DNA of 64,000 nt from Diplolepis rosae (taxonomy: Eukaryota > Arthropoda > Insecta > Hymenoptera > Diplolepididae). The notes under the pieces were generated by a model. The model worked only from the letters and a program-made list of their open reading frames with translations, did not search any database and was not told the origin of the DNA. The stretch lies in the NCBI GenBank assembly GCA_030998225.1, contig JAPYXD010000680.1, positions 248,001-312,000 on the forward strand, read 5' to 3'. Shown here one piece after another: positions 11,715 through 23,839 of this stretch; position 1 is the stretch's first letter, and every line of letters begins with the position of its first letter. The position numbers were made by a program, and so were the translations under genes.

Positions 11715-12404
11715 GGGGGTCGTCTACCTTCGCGCCTGAATTTCGGGCGTATTTTTGACGATGGATTGCGAAAAACTACATATGATATTGACACAAAATT
11801 TTTTTAATTTAATTAGTACATTATTAAAATTAAAAAAAAAATATTTTTTTTTTCGTTATCTTGGCCTTGATGCGTCCTTGAATCGATCTCTGCCGGCGCG
11901 ACATAGTAGACTTTGTGGAACGATTTCTCAGCTTCAGAACCTTGAAACATGAAAACAATCATATTTTTTTACTTTTTACTAATCCGACTACGATAAGACA
12001 CAAGCTTTTTGAACGATTTTAAAATTTAACAAAATGGCAGCGATTTGAAAAAAAAAGTTCTATTTTCTACCCTGTTTTTCTAGCTTAAAAAAGCTGTAAA
12101 AGATTGAAAAAAAATTTTTGTTTAAAAAGCTCGTGTCTAATCGTAGTGAGACGTTTTTTGAATACGAAACAATGTACAGATTTCCAATATCTTCGATAGT
12201 TCCGTCAAAATCGTGCCAACAATTTTAAAAAACACTACTTTCGAGAAAACGCGTTTAAAGATAAATGATGAGGTCGGTAGTATTTGAACTAGCATCTTTT
12301 CGAATAAATCCTTCATAAGGCATGTTCCTTATAGTGTCTAGATTCGAAATAAGCAAAAAAAAAAAAAATTCGATTTTTTGAAACCGCGAAGGTAGACGAC
12401 CCCT
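11715..12404. mobile_element. TTAA-flanked MITE 2 (690 bp)
   Basis: Flanked by TTAA at 11711-11714 and 12405-12408. The terminal inverted repeats are about 22 bp: GGGGGTCGTCTACCTTCGCG at the left and its complement at the right. There is no transposase. The right half contains CGAGAAAACGCGTTTAAAG and ATTCGATTTTTTGAA, both also found at matching places in the elements at 17.2-19.3 and 25.4-26.1 kb, so these are members of one family with different tips. The 65-residue frame at 11755-11952 is inside the MITE and is not a gene. Confidence 0.8.
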
Positions 12405-12408
12405 TTAA

Positions 12409-13620
12409 TTGTTTACGTGGGTCTGAAAGATAGGAATGTGACGTTTCAGAAAATTTATACTTTTTAAAACTTTCGATGGAAAGTGTCAATAAAAAGTTTT
12501 GAAGAAACTGAAAATTTCAAAACTCTAGCATTTTCAGATATTTTTACAACTGTTATAAATCTAAAGTGCCTAATTTAGGTATAACAATAAAATTGTAAAC
12601 AGAATAGCTTTTTAAACACAGGAGAGTTTAGAAGGTAACTTAATGACTTGGCGAACACATGAGTCACATCTGTGTTTGTGTCGTGAAACTTATGTATGAC
12701 AGGACAGGTTATTAGCATTTTTTGAGGGTGGGCAACTAGTAAAAACACTGTTGCCATTATGCTAATCGAAAGGAAACGTGTTTATAATAGCTTATTTTTA
12801 TGCAAAATCAAAATAGTGTTACGACTCCTTCCTTTCTTGTATCCACTTTTTTGGTCTTCTTCGTTCCCCAAAAGATTGTGACCTTAAATTTAAATTGCCG
12901 ATTAGCACAGAACCCTCTACGGAGTTGAGATGAGAATTTATTATGAGATTTTAAAAGGAAATTTCAAATCTGTTTCTCTTCAGAAGGTCATTCCTTTAAA
13001 GGTCCTTTCTTCGTATATCGACCTTCTCGTTGCCAGAGATCTTTTTTCTGAATATTGTCACCCCTAATCTTATTCGTGAGAGACCAGATAAGAATGAATC
13101 TAGTTTCTTAACTTTGTTAAACATTGATTTAAACTTTAGAGTGTATTTCCTTTCTCCCACTCCTGCGAAACGACAACTTCGCGAGGGTGATATCGTAGTT
13201 TGATAATTACTGTGTAACTTCATTTGGATGGGAATTAAGGGAAAACTGGTATAAATATCAGCAATGGGGTTCCAGAGTAAGAGTCCAAAATAGAATTTAG
13301 GTAGCGAGTTAAGTTTTTAACGCCTCTTAAAAGAAGACAGGGGCATCAGATATCGCGAAATATACGAGAAAAGCTTATTTCCTCTTACTTATTACTTTCC
13401 GGACAAACGTCCTTTTTACTCGGAAACTTTTCTAAAATTAATTGCAACACATTCTTAGAATGAATATTTACAACCAAGAAAATGGGTTAAAAATTTTCAA
13501 TATATTGTACACGTACTTCAATTCAGAAGAGCAAGATAAGGACTTTGAATTACCAATCGAACGAAAAAATTATTGTTATTTGAAATTTTACCATTTTTTA
13601 TCGAGTCCAAATAAAAAAAT
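12409..13620. other. Intergenic DNA, nothing recognised
   Basis: AT-rich sequence with small chance frames on both strands (for example near 12575 and 12996). No splice-supported exon, RNA gene or repeat boundary was seen. Confidence 0.45.
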
Positions 13621-13621
13621 T

Positions 13622-14110
13622 TCATCGCGAGTTTGAGCGCGCCTGGGCCGCGCGATTCGATCGTCGCGTTTTGCGCTCTTATATTCTTAGCATATATAAA
13701 AGTTTATTTCTTGTAGACTGTTTTTTAAGCAAAATATTTTTTATTTTAACGTTTATTTTGTATGTCACATATTTTGGTTGAAAAATGGAATTTTTGATTT
13801 GCAATATGGAAAATCACAACATAAAATATACATCTTGTCAAAAAATGTCCTACTGACAATTTGTAAACTTCATTTAGGCAAATAATTTTCTATCTTAACG
13901 TTTTTTTCGTATGTCACATATTATTGTTAAAAAATTGAATTTTGGATTTTCAATAGTATTTTTTTAAATTAAAAAGATAAATATACATGTTATAAAAAAT
14001 ATTGCAGTTCAAATTTGTAGATCTGTGTGTAGTAAACAATTTTATATCATAAGATTTTTTCATATTTCGTTTAACTTAACTAAAAAATGGAAACCTTATC
14101 TAAAGTCAAA
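13622..14110 (+). repeat. Dispersed repeat copy with GC-rich head and satellite-like body
   Basis: It begins with a GC-rich head (GAGCGCGCCTGGGCCGCGCG near 13635) closely matching one at about 17560-17600. It continues as an AT-rich body built of degenerate units of roughly 150 bp. Each unit carries a phrase like GTATGTCACATATTTTGGTT, then AAAAAATGGAATTTT, then an ATATACAT phrase and TTTGTAGA. The same units appear at 17.9-18.3, 24.9-25.3 and 34.0-34.5 kb. Confidence 0.7.
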
Positions 14111-14722
14111 ATTAAAGGATCAGTAGACCGATATTTAAAAAAATATTTTAATTGAAATTATTTCACCATTTTTTCAATTTTAAGAACAAAATTTCAAATT
14201 TTGTTTTTTAAACGAGTCGTTACCAATTTCTAAATTGACTCATTCGATGCAAATTGGTTGAATATCAATCCTACTCAATCCGAACTCGTATTCATCTACA
14301 TGAAATTTTCGACCCAAATCAATTCAAATAATTCTGAGATCTGAATAATTTAGATTGAAAATTCGGTTCAGACCAAACAGCCTTCAGATCGATTCGGATT
14401 AAAAACTTAGTGCGGATTTAAACGGGTTGAAGTTTTATATTGGTTTGATTTTCAACCGATTTGCATTGTAAAAATAATAAAGCTGGAACATGAAATTAAA
14501 AAATTTCAGTAATTTCCCTAGTGAAATTTTCGGAAAGGAATTCAATTATAAATTATAAATAAATGTGATTCAATCCGTTTCATTTCAGTTCAATCCTTAT
14601 AATTCTGAGATTGAGCTGATTTAAACTGGATTTTCAACCCAAATTAATCCGAGGTTGAAATGATTCGAAAAGGCTTGGGATCACTTGGAATAATTCTGAT
14701 TTCCTTGGATTGTTCTGAACTA

Positions 14723-14926
14723 CTCTCTAAATCTGAATCAGTCAAATTTTTACTGATTGAATCAGTGATTCACCAGTTAAAAAATACATTTCACTGTTAA
14801 ATCAGTTGATTATCACTGAAGCATTCAGTGGAATTTGACTGATTTACAGTAACCTCTTTTTAGCTATTTGAATCAATCAAATTTCACTGATAATCAGTAG
14901 ATTTTGACTGATTCATATTTAGAGAG
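14723..14926. mobile_element. TA-flanked palindromic MITE (204 bp), copy 1
   Basis: It lies between TA (14721-14722) and TA (14927-14928). It starts CTCTCTAAATCTGAATCAG and ends with the complement. The inside is rich in CACTGATTCAGTG-like palindromes. A sister copy with the same ends is at 32101-32321, and a related, less complete stretch is near 18950-19100. The TA target suggests mobilisation by a Tc1/mariner-type transposase. Confidence 0.85.
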
Positions 14927-15059
14927 TAGTGAATGATTTTATTTTTTCCACAGCCTATAGCGTTTTGTTTCTCGTCCCTTTGCTAACATCGAACCTCGGT
15001 ATTTCATCGTTTCTTTCCAAAAAACAAAGATTCTAATGATTTCTCTATTTTTTGTGGAG

Positions 15060-15335
15060 AAGAGAGTTTCTTTTAAGGTTTAAAGCTTACTCCTCGCGTA
15101 GAGAGTTTTTTCTATTCCTCTGGTCTCTCGAAACGAGCCAGAGTCCCGTCCCGGGAGATCCAGCCGTGCGTAATAATTTTCAATTACAATAGATTATATC
15201 GCGTTGAGTTAAAGGGGCTTGCGCGTGGTGTCCCCGCAGTTGTCACCCCTTTGGACGCCCCACCGGGGAGACCTCACAGAGCCCGGGGCGTGACCGGGCT
15301 ATAAACGGCGGGTTTGCGTAAACGTTCGAAAATCA
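15060..15335. promoter_or_regulatory. GC-rich, promoter-like segment
   Basis: A CpG-containing island in AT-rich DNA, with AGCCCGGGGCGTGACCGGGC (an imperfect palindrome near 15279-15299) directly followed by TATAAACGG at about 15300. A TATA-like box after a GC-rich region could mark a core promoter on the plus strand, but I see no matching exon downstream. It may also be a conserved regulatory element or a remnant of a repeat. The small minus-strand frames 15274-15524 across it are not convincing. Confidence 0.25.
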
Positions 15336-15339
15336 CTGG

Positions 15340-16975
15340 CGTGCGATAGGATAGCACAGCCAGACATTCGTTATACGTTTCGAATAATAATTTCGTTTCA
15401 TCTCCTGAAAAGGTGAATGCAAATGAAGCACATGCCTTTGCCCAGCTGAAATCTTCCAATTCTCCAATAACATTTTTCTATTTTTCACTTCGCAATCACC
15501 CATGAATGAAGTAAAGTTCATCATTCATAAAAGATCAAATATTTACATCCTTTGAACATTTTACACTCAAGTGGAAACGTAATTGCAGACTTCAGTTCTG
15601 TAGTGATTCGGAAGAACACCGTTAACTGCAAAAGATCGTAAAATGAGTTTTTTATATCGTCAGAATCATGAAAAAAGATACAAAAGACTATCAAAATAAT
15701 TTTTTTAAATTGTGCATTTACTATAAGTTGCAAAATGTAAAATTATTATTCAAAGTCCATATTCGTCATGATTAATAACGGTATTAAAGTAACAAGAAGT
15801 TGTATTGTCAAAATTGTAATGGGTAAAAAACAATGTTTTTAAATCTTTCTAACTGTTTCAAGTGGGAAAAATGAATTAGAAATTCAAAAAAAAATAATAA
15901 ATGTATATGAATTGTTTCCACTAGAATTTTGTATTATTCATCATTCATACAATTTATTAACGCTTATAAAATTCTTGTATATATTTATATCTCCGGTACA
16001 AAAAAAATGTCGACTTCCAATTTATTTCAATTGATAACATTAATATCTACTTGGCTCGTTCAAAAATAAGCTCAAAAAAGATAAAACAAATATTGATACT
16101 TATATTAATATTATGATATGTGATATTTCATGAAAATTATAATTTCATAATTGAATGACATTTTATAATAATTCCATTCTATCATATTCTCTTGCAGTTA
16201 ACGAGGTTCTTTCAAATCACGGTAGGCCTAGTATCAACACCTTTAATTGCATTTTAGATAAATAATTAACATTTTTGAACCATTTTTTTTGCAAAAATAA
16301 ATAGATCATATGCAAGTTAGTCAAGAACAGCAAAAAAACTACAAAAAGTGAATTAGAATCCGCAACACACGCAAAATTAAGATTCGAACAGTTTTTGTCG
16401 ATTTTCGCGGTTTTGTTAATTTTGCAGTTAAGAGTATTCTTTCAAATCACGGCAGAGTTATAATCAATAAATCAATACAGATCGCGAAAATTTGTAACCA
16501 AAAGCTGGACTAGATGTCCCTGGAGGACTTTGATGTCCTAAAAACGAATCCGTTGTTCAAATTTTTCCGACAACGCATGATTTTAAGATATCCTAACCTA
16601 AAAGTGTAAAAATGACCATTTTTATCCATATTTGAACCAATATAACACAAAAAGACAATTTTTCTTCTCAAAACCGATTAGGGTATCACTTCGTACTTCT
16701 TTTATTCCCATTTTAAATCATTCCGAACCGATTTTTTTTCTCTGAGGTATGGCAAATTAACCATTACAATGTCATACTCGAAAACAAGAAGCTGGCAGAA
16801 AAGAAGGATTCAAATATTGTAAACAAAGTTCTTATTTGATTGATAAAAGGTTTGTTGTCGGAAGGTTTCTGAATTTGCTAACTTCGAATTTGAGCTCAGA
16901 TTCGCAAGATTCAAGATGGTAACATAGAAACTTATCTTAAGATGTCGAGTCATGTCTTGAAACAAATCTTCATTT
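15340..16975. other. AT-rich intergenic DNA with one short direct repeat
   Basis: A segment of about 40 bp containing TTCTTTCAAATCACGG appears twice in the same orientation, near 16196 and 16424. No gene was recognised. Confidence 0.45.
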
Positions 16976-16979
16976 AAAC

Positions 16980-17244
16980 ATTTTTTGATGATATATATAT
17001 GTTTTGTTCTGATTTAAAAAAAAAATTCGAAAATCAAAAATTCTATTTTACAACCAAAATATACGAGATATGGAAAACATATTAAAATGCGTAATTGTTT
17101 GCTTAAATAAGTTCTATAAATTTTCTTCTACAAATTTTTTGACTAGATGTATATTTTTTGTTTTTATTAAAGAAAAAAACACTTTTGAAAATTAAAAATT
17201 TCATTTCTTTTAACCAAATCAACAAAGGCAACCAAAATATTTCT
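16980..17244 (-). repeat. Inverted satellite-like repeat units
   Basis: Minus-orientation copies of the roughly 150-bp degenerate unit (phrases complementary to TATTTTGGTT and AAAATAGAATTTTTGATTTT). The TTAA MITE at 17249 is inserted at the right border of this block. Confidence 0.6.
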
Positions 17245-17248
17245 TTAA

Positions 17249-19270
17249 GAGGGTCATCCCGTGTGGTGGCAATTTTTTTTCGCTTTTTTTGGAAATTTCT
17301 TTTGGTGAACTAAATGAACATACAACTGCGAACTTTTCAGCACATATTTATTCATATTTGGAGCTTAATTTAAAATTATTGTTCCAGTCCGAAATCGTCT
17401 CTCATTGCTAAACTATACGCCAACTTAGCCACTCATCTCTTAAAAAAGTTTTTTGCGGTGACCAAAATTGCAAGCGTTCTATTTATCTAAAACATAAAAA
17501 TCTGCCCGCTTCGCGGGCACATTCTCGTCCCCCGCAGTTCGCTTCGCTCGCAAGTTTGAGCGCGCCTAGGGCGCGCGATTTGATCGTCGCGCTTCGCGCT
17601 CGGTCTTGTGCTCTTCGCATACGTTTAAGTTTATTTCTTATAATTTAATACTGAAGCTCAAACCAATTTAATGATATTAAAGATGACGTAATTAGTCATT
17701 TTCTCAAATTCACTAAGTTTCTTTTTCAGTTTAAGTGAAACAGGAAATTCAATTTACTTAAGGCTCTATCGGCCTTTTCAGTAACTTTTTAATAAATTAC
17801 ATAGTTAAAATAATTTATTTTCTTCCAAATATCTCAAAAAGAAAAATCAATCGTAGACTTTATTTAAGGAAACGATTTTGCAGAACAACGCTTATTTCGT
17901 ATCTCACATATTTTGGTGAAAAAAATCGAATTTTTTCAATATTAAAAATCAAAAAATTAAAATATACATCCTGTCGAGAAATTTCTCGATAAGAATGTGT
18001 AGACCTTATTTAGCCAAACAATTTTTCATCTCAAAGTTTTTTTTGTATCTCACATATTTTGTCTAAAAAATGGAATTTTTGAATTTTAATCGTATTTTTT
18101 GGAATTGAAACGAAAAATATATGTTTTATCAGAAACTGTGTGAGACAAAACTTGTAGATCTTTTTGAAACTAACAACTTTGTATTCTTACGTTTTTTTCT
18201 TATTTTACATATTATTATTGTTTTTCGTATAATTTAACTTGAAAATGGAATTTTGATATTGACTTTTTTCGAATTTGAATATGCTGTAACATTTCTAATT
18301 TTTATTTAATCAAAAAATGTTATGAGGATAATTTGTAGAGATTTATGAGCACTATCTAAAACTAATATTGAAATTTTTGATTTTTTCAAAAATTCATTTT
18401 CAAAAACACAAAAGTGGTGCTCAACCCCTCAATTTTGATTGGATGTGGCTGGTTAACGAACTCGTCCTTACTTTTTCGGCTCCGATAAAGTGTACCAAAG
18501 CTCAATTCAATCTGATAATTCTATCGAGAGTTATGCCGCACACGACCTACAGACAGACAGACAGACAGACACTTTCGTAAAAACCATTTTTTCTGACTCA
18601 GGGGGTCTCAAAACGTAAAGATTTGATGAAAATTTTGAAAGTCATTTTTCACATAAAACCAATACCTTCTCATCCATGATGAGAATGTAAAAATTAAGCA
18701 GAATTTTAATCTGTGAAGTAAGTGTTTTTTCACAACTTCTCCAACATGAAAAAAAACGACTCAATGAATGAGAATTATCCTAGTTCGGCTTGTGTCTACA
18801 CGTTACTGATTTATCGACCTTTAAAAAGAGGTTAGATTTTCGACGGGGGCGATAACATCATCATAAATGTGCTTTGGTGATTGCAAGTGCTCTTTGCATC
18901 AGGAGAACCAAAAGTATTCTGTTCTGGTTTTATTATTCCCACCTGGAAATTTCACTGATTCAATAAGTGAGTTCAATCTATTCCACTGATCTATCAGTCG
19001 AATTTCACTGATTCCCAGTTAAAGACTTATAGCTGCTGCCATCAGTGAATAGTCACTGCGAATCAGTGGCCGTTCACTGATTCAGGTTCAGAAAGCAGTT
19101 TGAAAAATACAGTTTTGAGAAAAACGCGTTTAAAGGTTCAAATACGATTACCACCAATAAAATTTTGACTCACCGTCAATCTGCTATCTGCCACATATTC
19201 TACTTTATATTTGTATGCAATTTATGCAAAAAAATTCGATTTTTTGAATCAGTTAAACGGGATGACCCCC
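17249..19270. mobile_element. TTAA-flanked MITE 3, enlarged by a nested repeat
   Basis: It is bounded by TTAA at 17245-17248 and 19271-19274. The ends are GAGGGTCATCCCGTGTG at the left and AACGGGATGACCCCC at the right. The left 258 bp and the right part, apart from a local CACTGATTC-rich segment near 18950-19100, match the element at 25403-26083. Between about 17508 and 18694 sits a nested copy of the dispersed repeat, which explains the 2 kb length. A TTAA target site, a shared interior and no coding capacity are visible. Confidence 0.8.
17508..18694 (+). repeat. Nested dispersed repeat copy (about 1.2 kb) with GC-rich hairpin start
   Basis: The left end begins with a hairpin, GCCCGCTTCGCGGGC (about 17505-17520), followed by a GC-rich stretch with CGCGCCTAGGGCGCGCG. 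It then carries the satellite-like body and ends with TGATGAGAATGTAAAAAT. Near the right end is a CAGA tetranucleotide run (about 18550-18572). The same right end is found at 34.9 kb and, inverted, at 24.55, 35.15, 43.67 and 58.95 kb. The 70-residue frame at 18368-18580 is repeat-derived: the homologous frame recurs at 34632-34883. Confidence 0.75.
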
Positions 19271-19274
19271 TTAA

Positions 19275-22200
19275 ATCAAAGAAACTTTTTTTGGACTGAG
19301 AGACAACGTTTATACTTCTTTGGTTAAAAAAATGTTCCTTGAATCAAGTCTTTCGTGATTAAATTGCATAATTGAAGAGTTGTGACACTTTACAATTATT
19401 ATCTAGCTCTGATTCTTGGATTGGATTTCCTTGAATTTGAGACATGCGCATGCATTTATTATAATCGAAACTTGAGAATTGGAACCAGATGAGAACACCG
19501 TGCTTTACAACAACGGTTTTGTTGAAACTATTGATGTTCATCCAAGTTAAACCATGATTTGAAATTCAAACAGGAATCAAAGAGACGAAGGATCGTGTAA
19601 AGCGGTTGGATGCTGCACATCACAGTGCACACTCAAGTTCCTCAACGCCTTGGTAATGTAATGCTAAGATCAATTTTGTATTCCGTGCGTCACTTCTGAG
19701 ACATAAGTACAAGCTTTTCTAAATTCCTCCCATTATCGTGGAATTTTTATCCCTTATCATTTCAATGTATTAAAACGTCAAGCAAGTATATGTTGGTGAT
19801 TTCTAAAAGTCATTCTGTCGATTTACATAAAAGGGATACAATGGACGATATTGTTTTCGAGAAGGGCGTATAAGGGTGAGTGATTAACATGAAAATGAGA
19901 GAAGGGCGGACCTCCGAGAAATTCTTTTTTTGACGTTTTTTAAGGGTATGAAGTTTCCTTTGTGATTTCGCGCGAACAACGCAAGCGTCGATTTTCGCAT
20001 GGAATAACTCACGATCTTCAATGCCATAGTAAAAGGTTTCATTTTACTTTACTAATTACTCACGGATTTAAGCCTTTCGGATTGGATAGTCTAAATATAG
20101 AACAAACCGGAAAAGCAGTTTGTTGATATTTGTTTCTATATGTTTTTTAAATTAACAAAATTTTTGTTATTTCATCAAAACATTTTGTTGATTCTACGAA
20201 AATTTTTTAGGGACTAGAAGATGTAGTCCGAAAATTGTCACATAGTTTTACGTGACCTTCTTCGATGTAGCAGTTCAATGAAATTCAAATTTAATCTGAA
20301 AATTTTTAAATTCTTTAATCCAAAATGGCAGATTTCAGTTCTTTTTTGTTCTGAGTAAAACTCAGTTTCATAATGTTTTTAAGGTCACTAATTTCAAATG
20401 TGTTATCGAAATTTGTATTGCATAACTTTTTTGTAATGTGGACAAAATTTTGGATTAGCGACTTTGAATTCCAAAATTTTGAATTCAGATTAGTCATTAG
20501 AAACCACAAGAGCCTTATAAACTGAATTTTGCTTAGAGCGAAGGATTTTCAAAATTTTGGTCTACGATGTTGAATCTGCCACTTTGAATTACAAAATTTT
20601 GAAATTCTGGCATCTAAGAAAATTTATCGAAGCCATATTTTGATATTTTATTTCTGATAGAAATATAACATCTAGGGATTTTTTCATTTAAAAAAAAAAA
20701 TTATAATAGTAGTGAAAAAAGTGTATATCTCGTGGACATGATATCTCGAGACAGGATAATCTGAAATCGAAAAGCCAAAAAGATTTCGTTAGTAGATGAC
20801 TTTATCTAGTACCTGAACGAAGGATTTTAAAAAAATTGATTTTTGAATTTTGGAAGAACTTTTTAAGTGAAAATCACAATTTTTGTTTCAAAAAATTGAC
20901 CATTTTATTATTTTAAACGAGTTATACTTATTTTTTTTAAATTCTTCCTTCACGAAAAAGTTAAATATGTATAAAATAAGTCTGGAAAATTTCAGACAGA
21001 TCAATGCATTAGTTTTTGAGAAATCGTGTGTTCTACTTCAATATATAAAATTATTGAAAAAATGCATTTTTCAAAATTTCTGACTTAGTATGACCCCTTA
21101 AATCACTCGAAAATCCATTTTACACCATTTTTATTTCCCTGAATTATTATTCACAATGAGTGTCCTCTGTCCAAATTTTTATTTCAATTAAGTTTCATTA
21201 GCCAGAATTTCTTTTTATGAAAATTAGCGTTTATCATAATATCCTTTTTACATTATTTTTATTTAACCGTAATTTATTTTGTCCGAAAGAGCATTCAGGA
21301 TAATAATTCCAGTGCGAAATCTAAATTCCGAATTCTAATTGTCTGAAATTGAATTCTGAGTTCTAATTATCATAGAAGATGCTAGTAAACACAAATTAAA
21401 TCTGTCTGAAATTAGAATTATTTTGGAAGAAGAATCTAAAAAATTTCTTTATAGGGAAAAGGTATACAAAATTATAATTCAGAACAATGAATATTTTATC
21501 GAATTGAAATTGACGTCCTAATGACAATTTTGACCAATGCAAGTCATATTTAATAACAATTGGAAAAAATCATAACCGAGACAAAGATTTTATGAAATTT
21601 TGGTCCCACATTTTCCTGAATTAAATAAGACTCAAGTTGATTGACAATTTAGAAAAATCAAAATTCGACCTAATGAAAATGATTGAGAATGGTAATCTGT
21701 ACGAATATAATTGATACGAAATATTGATTTGAGCAAATAAAAGTTTTGAAGAATAATAATTGTCACGGACGAAAATTTGAGTTTTACAAAAATTCTGGTT
21801 AATCAAGTTAATGGCAAATGAAAATCCAAACACATAATCTTCTATATGAATTTCCATTGAATCTAATTTGTAGTTTGAACGAACTAAAATATTCCGTGAC
21901 TTCCAATTAGTCAATTTTTCAAAATTATATTCCATGCATATGTATAAATATATACATATCTCAACAATATTTATTATTTTCCTTCAAATAAGATAAATTT
22001 ATGTTATGGAAATATATCCAATTAATAAGAATTTGTTCAAGGACTTCTTAAAACGACCTAAAAATACATTAATATTTTGAAAATTTGATTATTGATCATT
22101 TTTATTTAATTAAAAATCTGCAAATATTACTTCTATTTCTTGAGGTTAAATTGACTGTATCTGAAATAAATGTTTATAGGCTTATAATTATTTTCATAAT

Positions 22201-22420
22201 TCTATTATTTTGCATTTTAAAAAAGAAGTAAACATTCTTCTAATAAGTTTATAATTTATATTTTTAAATTGAATGTATATGAATTATTGCTATTAAATTT
22301 ATCAGTTTTAACCAATAATATTGAGAACAAAGTAATAAACTATCACATACGTACAGCTCAACAGACGATATGGAATTCTAAATATTTTCGATTACAGGAC
22401 TTTGTGTTGTGCTCTACACG
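19275..22420. other. AT-rich intergenic DNA upstream of the CSP gene
   Basis: No supported exon. Around 20300-20600 there is an internal repetition of ACTTTGAATTCCAAAATTTTG-like phrases, each about 20 bp. Short frames on both strands appear to be chance. Confidence 0.45.
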
Positions 22421-22421
22421 T

Positions 22422-22454
22422 TATAGATAATTACGCTCTTGACACGAGTCAGTC
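22422..22454 (+). promoter_or_regulatory. Candidate core promoter of the CSP gene (TATA plus initiator)
   Basis: TATAGATAA starts at 22422, and TCAGTC (22449-22454) fits the arthropod initiator consensus TCAGT. The distance of about 29 bp from the TATA start to the initiator A is standard. It lies 152 bp upstream of the CSP start codon. Confidence 0.5.
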
Positions 22455-22602
22455 GCACCTTGGAAGCCAAATAAATTGGACTGCTGGCAGTTTTAAAGTC
22501 TCTCGATAACTATACATGAATAATTTTCTAAAGTAAAGACAAATTCTTAAATCGACAATTTTCTGGTGCGATTGTAAACTTGTTAACATAAAAGTTGAGA
22601 AG

Positions 22603-23438
22603 ATGAGTTTGAAAAAATTAATTTGCTCTCTTGTATTTTTGACGACACTGACAATGAGTAATTCAGAAGACCTAAATGAAATTCTGAATAACGAAGAGTT
22701 TGTGCGGAAGCAGATAGACTGTGTCATGGATTCTGGATCTTGTGACCTAATTGGTTTTCAAATTAAAAGTAAGGATAACATTAAAAATTGAAAGTATTTC
22801 TATACCAAAAATAATTGCTTCTATTTGAATGAAAATCTCAAAACTGCATTCTGATATTTGCTTTGTTGAAAATTTTGCTGCCATATAATTGATAATTATA
22901 TTTTTCTAATTGTATTTAATCATTATACATTATGGAACGTAGATTTTATTTGGAATATTGAACGCTATTTGTATACTGAATGAAAGATGAATCTCCTTCA
23001 TTTTTACAAATCCAGGATTATAAACATATGATATTACCAGTGACCTTGTAACTTGTGTTTGTTCTTCGAAAGATAATAGATTTCAATTCCATTGATTTTG
23101 AATTCACTATGTTCATTTTCACACTATTAGTAAATTATTTAATTTAGTATTTGAAAGAAATAAGTAGCTTTAAAGAGAAGTAAATTCTTTTTAAAAAGTT
23201 ATTATAAGAAATTTATTGATAAAAAAATTAATTAAAGTTATTTAATTGTTCAACAGGCTTGATTCCGGAAATCCTATTGAATAATTGTAGAAATTGTACC
23301 CCGTTTCAACGAAGTATGTCCAGACAAATTGTAATTTTTATCAAAAGAAATTATCCAAAAGATTATGAAGAGATTGTTCGACGCTATTCTCCGCGAAGTA
23401 TGGATGAAACTAAAACGGATTATATGTTGGAGGATTGA
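22603..23438 (+). CDS. Chemosensory protein (CSP/OS-D family), two exons
   Basis: A small secreted protein, 115 residues when spliced, of the family that binds small hydrophobic ligands in insect chemosensory and other tissues. Exon 1 is 22603-22768 and exon 2 is 23257-23438, joined through GT (22769) and AG (23255-23256). It begins with a hydrophobic signal peptide (MSLKKLICSLVFLTTL). The mature part has EILNNEEFVRKQIDCVMD and four Cys spaced C-x6-C-x18-C-x2-C: CVMDSGSC in exon 1 and CRNC in exon 2. The x18 spacing appears only after splicing. The intron splits the codon after a Lys (phase 1), the position conserved in this family. The C-terminal half (IVIFIKRNYPKDYEEIVRRY) fits the usual helical region. 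Nothing is broken. Less typical: CVMDSGSC replaces the common C-x6-C with a GPC, and the C-terminus ends early (YMLED). Confidence 0.9.
22769..23256 (+). other. CSP intron (488 bp)
   Basis: Donor GTAAGG, acceptor AACAG after an AT-rich tract. Phase 1. The reading frame of exon 1 runs on only briefly into the intron (to 22791), so the short 62-residue frame at this place is not the real product. Confidence 0.85.
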
Positions 23439-23829
23439 TTGGATTGGGACATGTGACATTTTTCACTTTTAGTTATTGTGACATTAGTCTAATCAAATTT
23501 TATCGCGTTTATGGGCTTGTGAAAATTTATTGTTTAGCGACAGAAAAGGATATTTTATATCAATTACTTTAAAAATTGTATATGTCCAAAAAAATTGAAG
23601 TTATAGGTCAAAAATTTAATTACTAGTGGTAAAACTTTTGAAAGTAAATTTTATTGACGTTATTTAATAACATTGGTATGCATCGAGTGTGAGAATGCAG
23701 TTCGATTCTTTGTAATGACGCTTATTGAGCAAAAAGGAATTCGAATGCATTATTGATTATAAAAAAAAGTGAAATTATCTATTGTGTATGACATTAAGCA
23801 TTTTTATAAAAATTATTACTAGACATTTG

Positions 23830-23835
23830 AATAAA
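23830..23835 (+). terminator. Candidate polyadenylation signal of the CSP gene
   Basis: AATAAA, about 390 bp after the stop codon, the first clear canonical hexamer I noticed downstream. Nearby A/T-rich variants mean the true site may be closer. Confidence 0.3.
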
Positions 23836-23839
23836 TAAA

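Noticed and set aside
18368..18580. Conserved 70-residue frame also present at 34632-34883
   Set aside because: The similarity comes from the dispersed repeat. Both frames run into the CAGA microsatellite and show no protein-like constraint.
22449..22727. Minus-strand frame of 92 residues overlapping the CSP exon
   Set aside because: It is the antisense shadow of CSP exon 1, which has family motifs and correct splicing.
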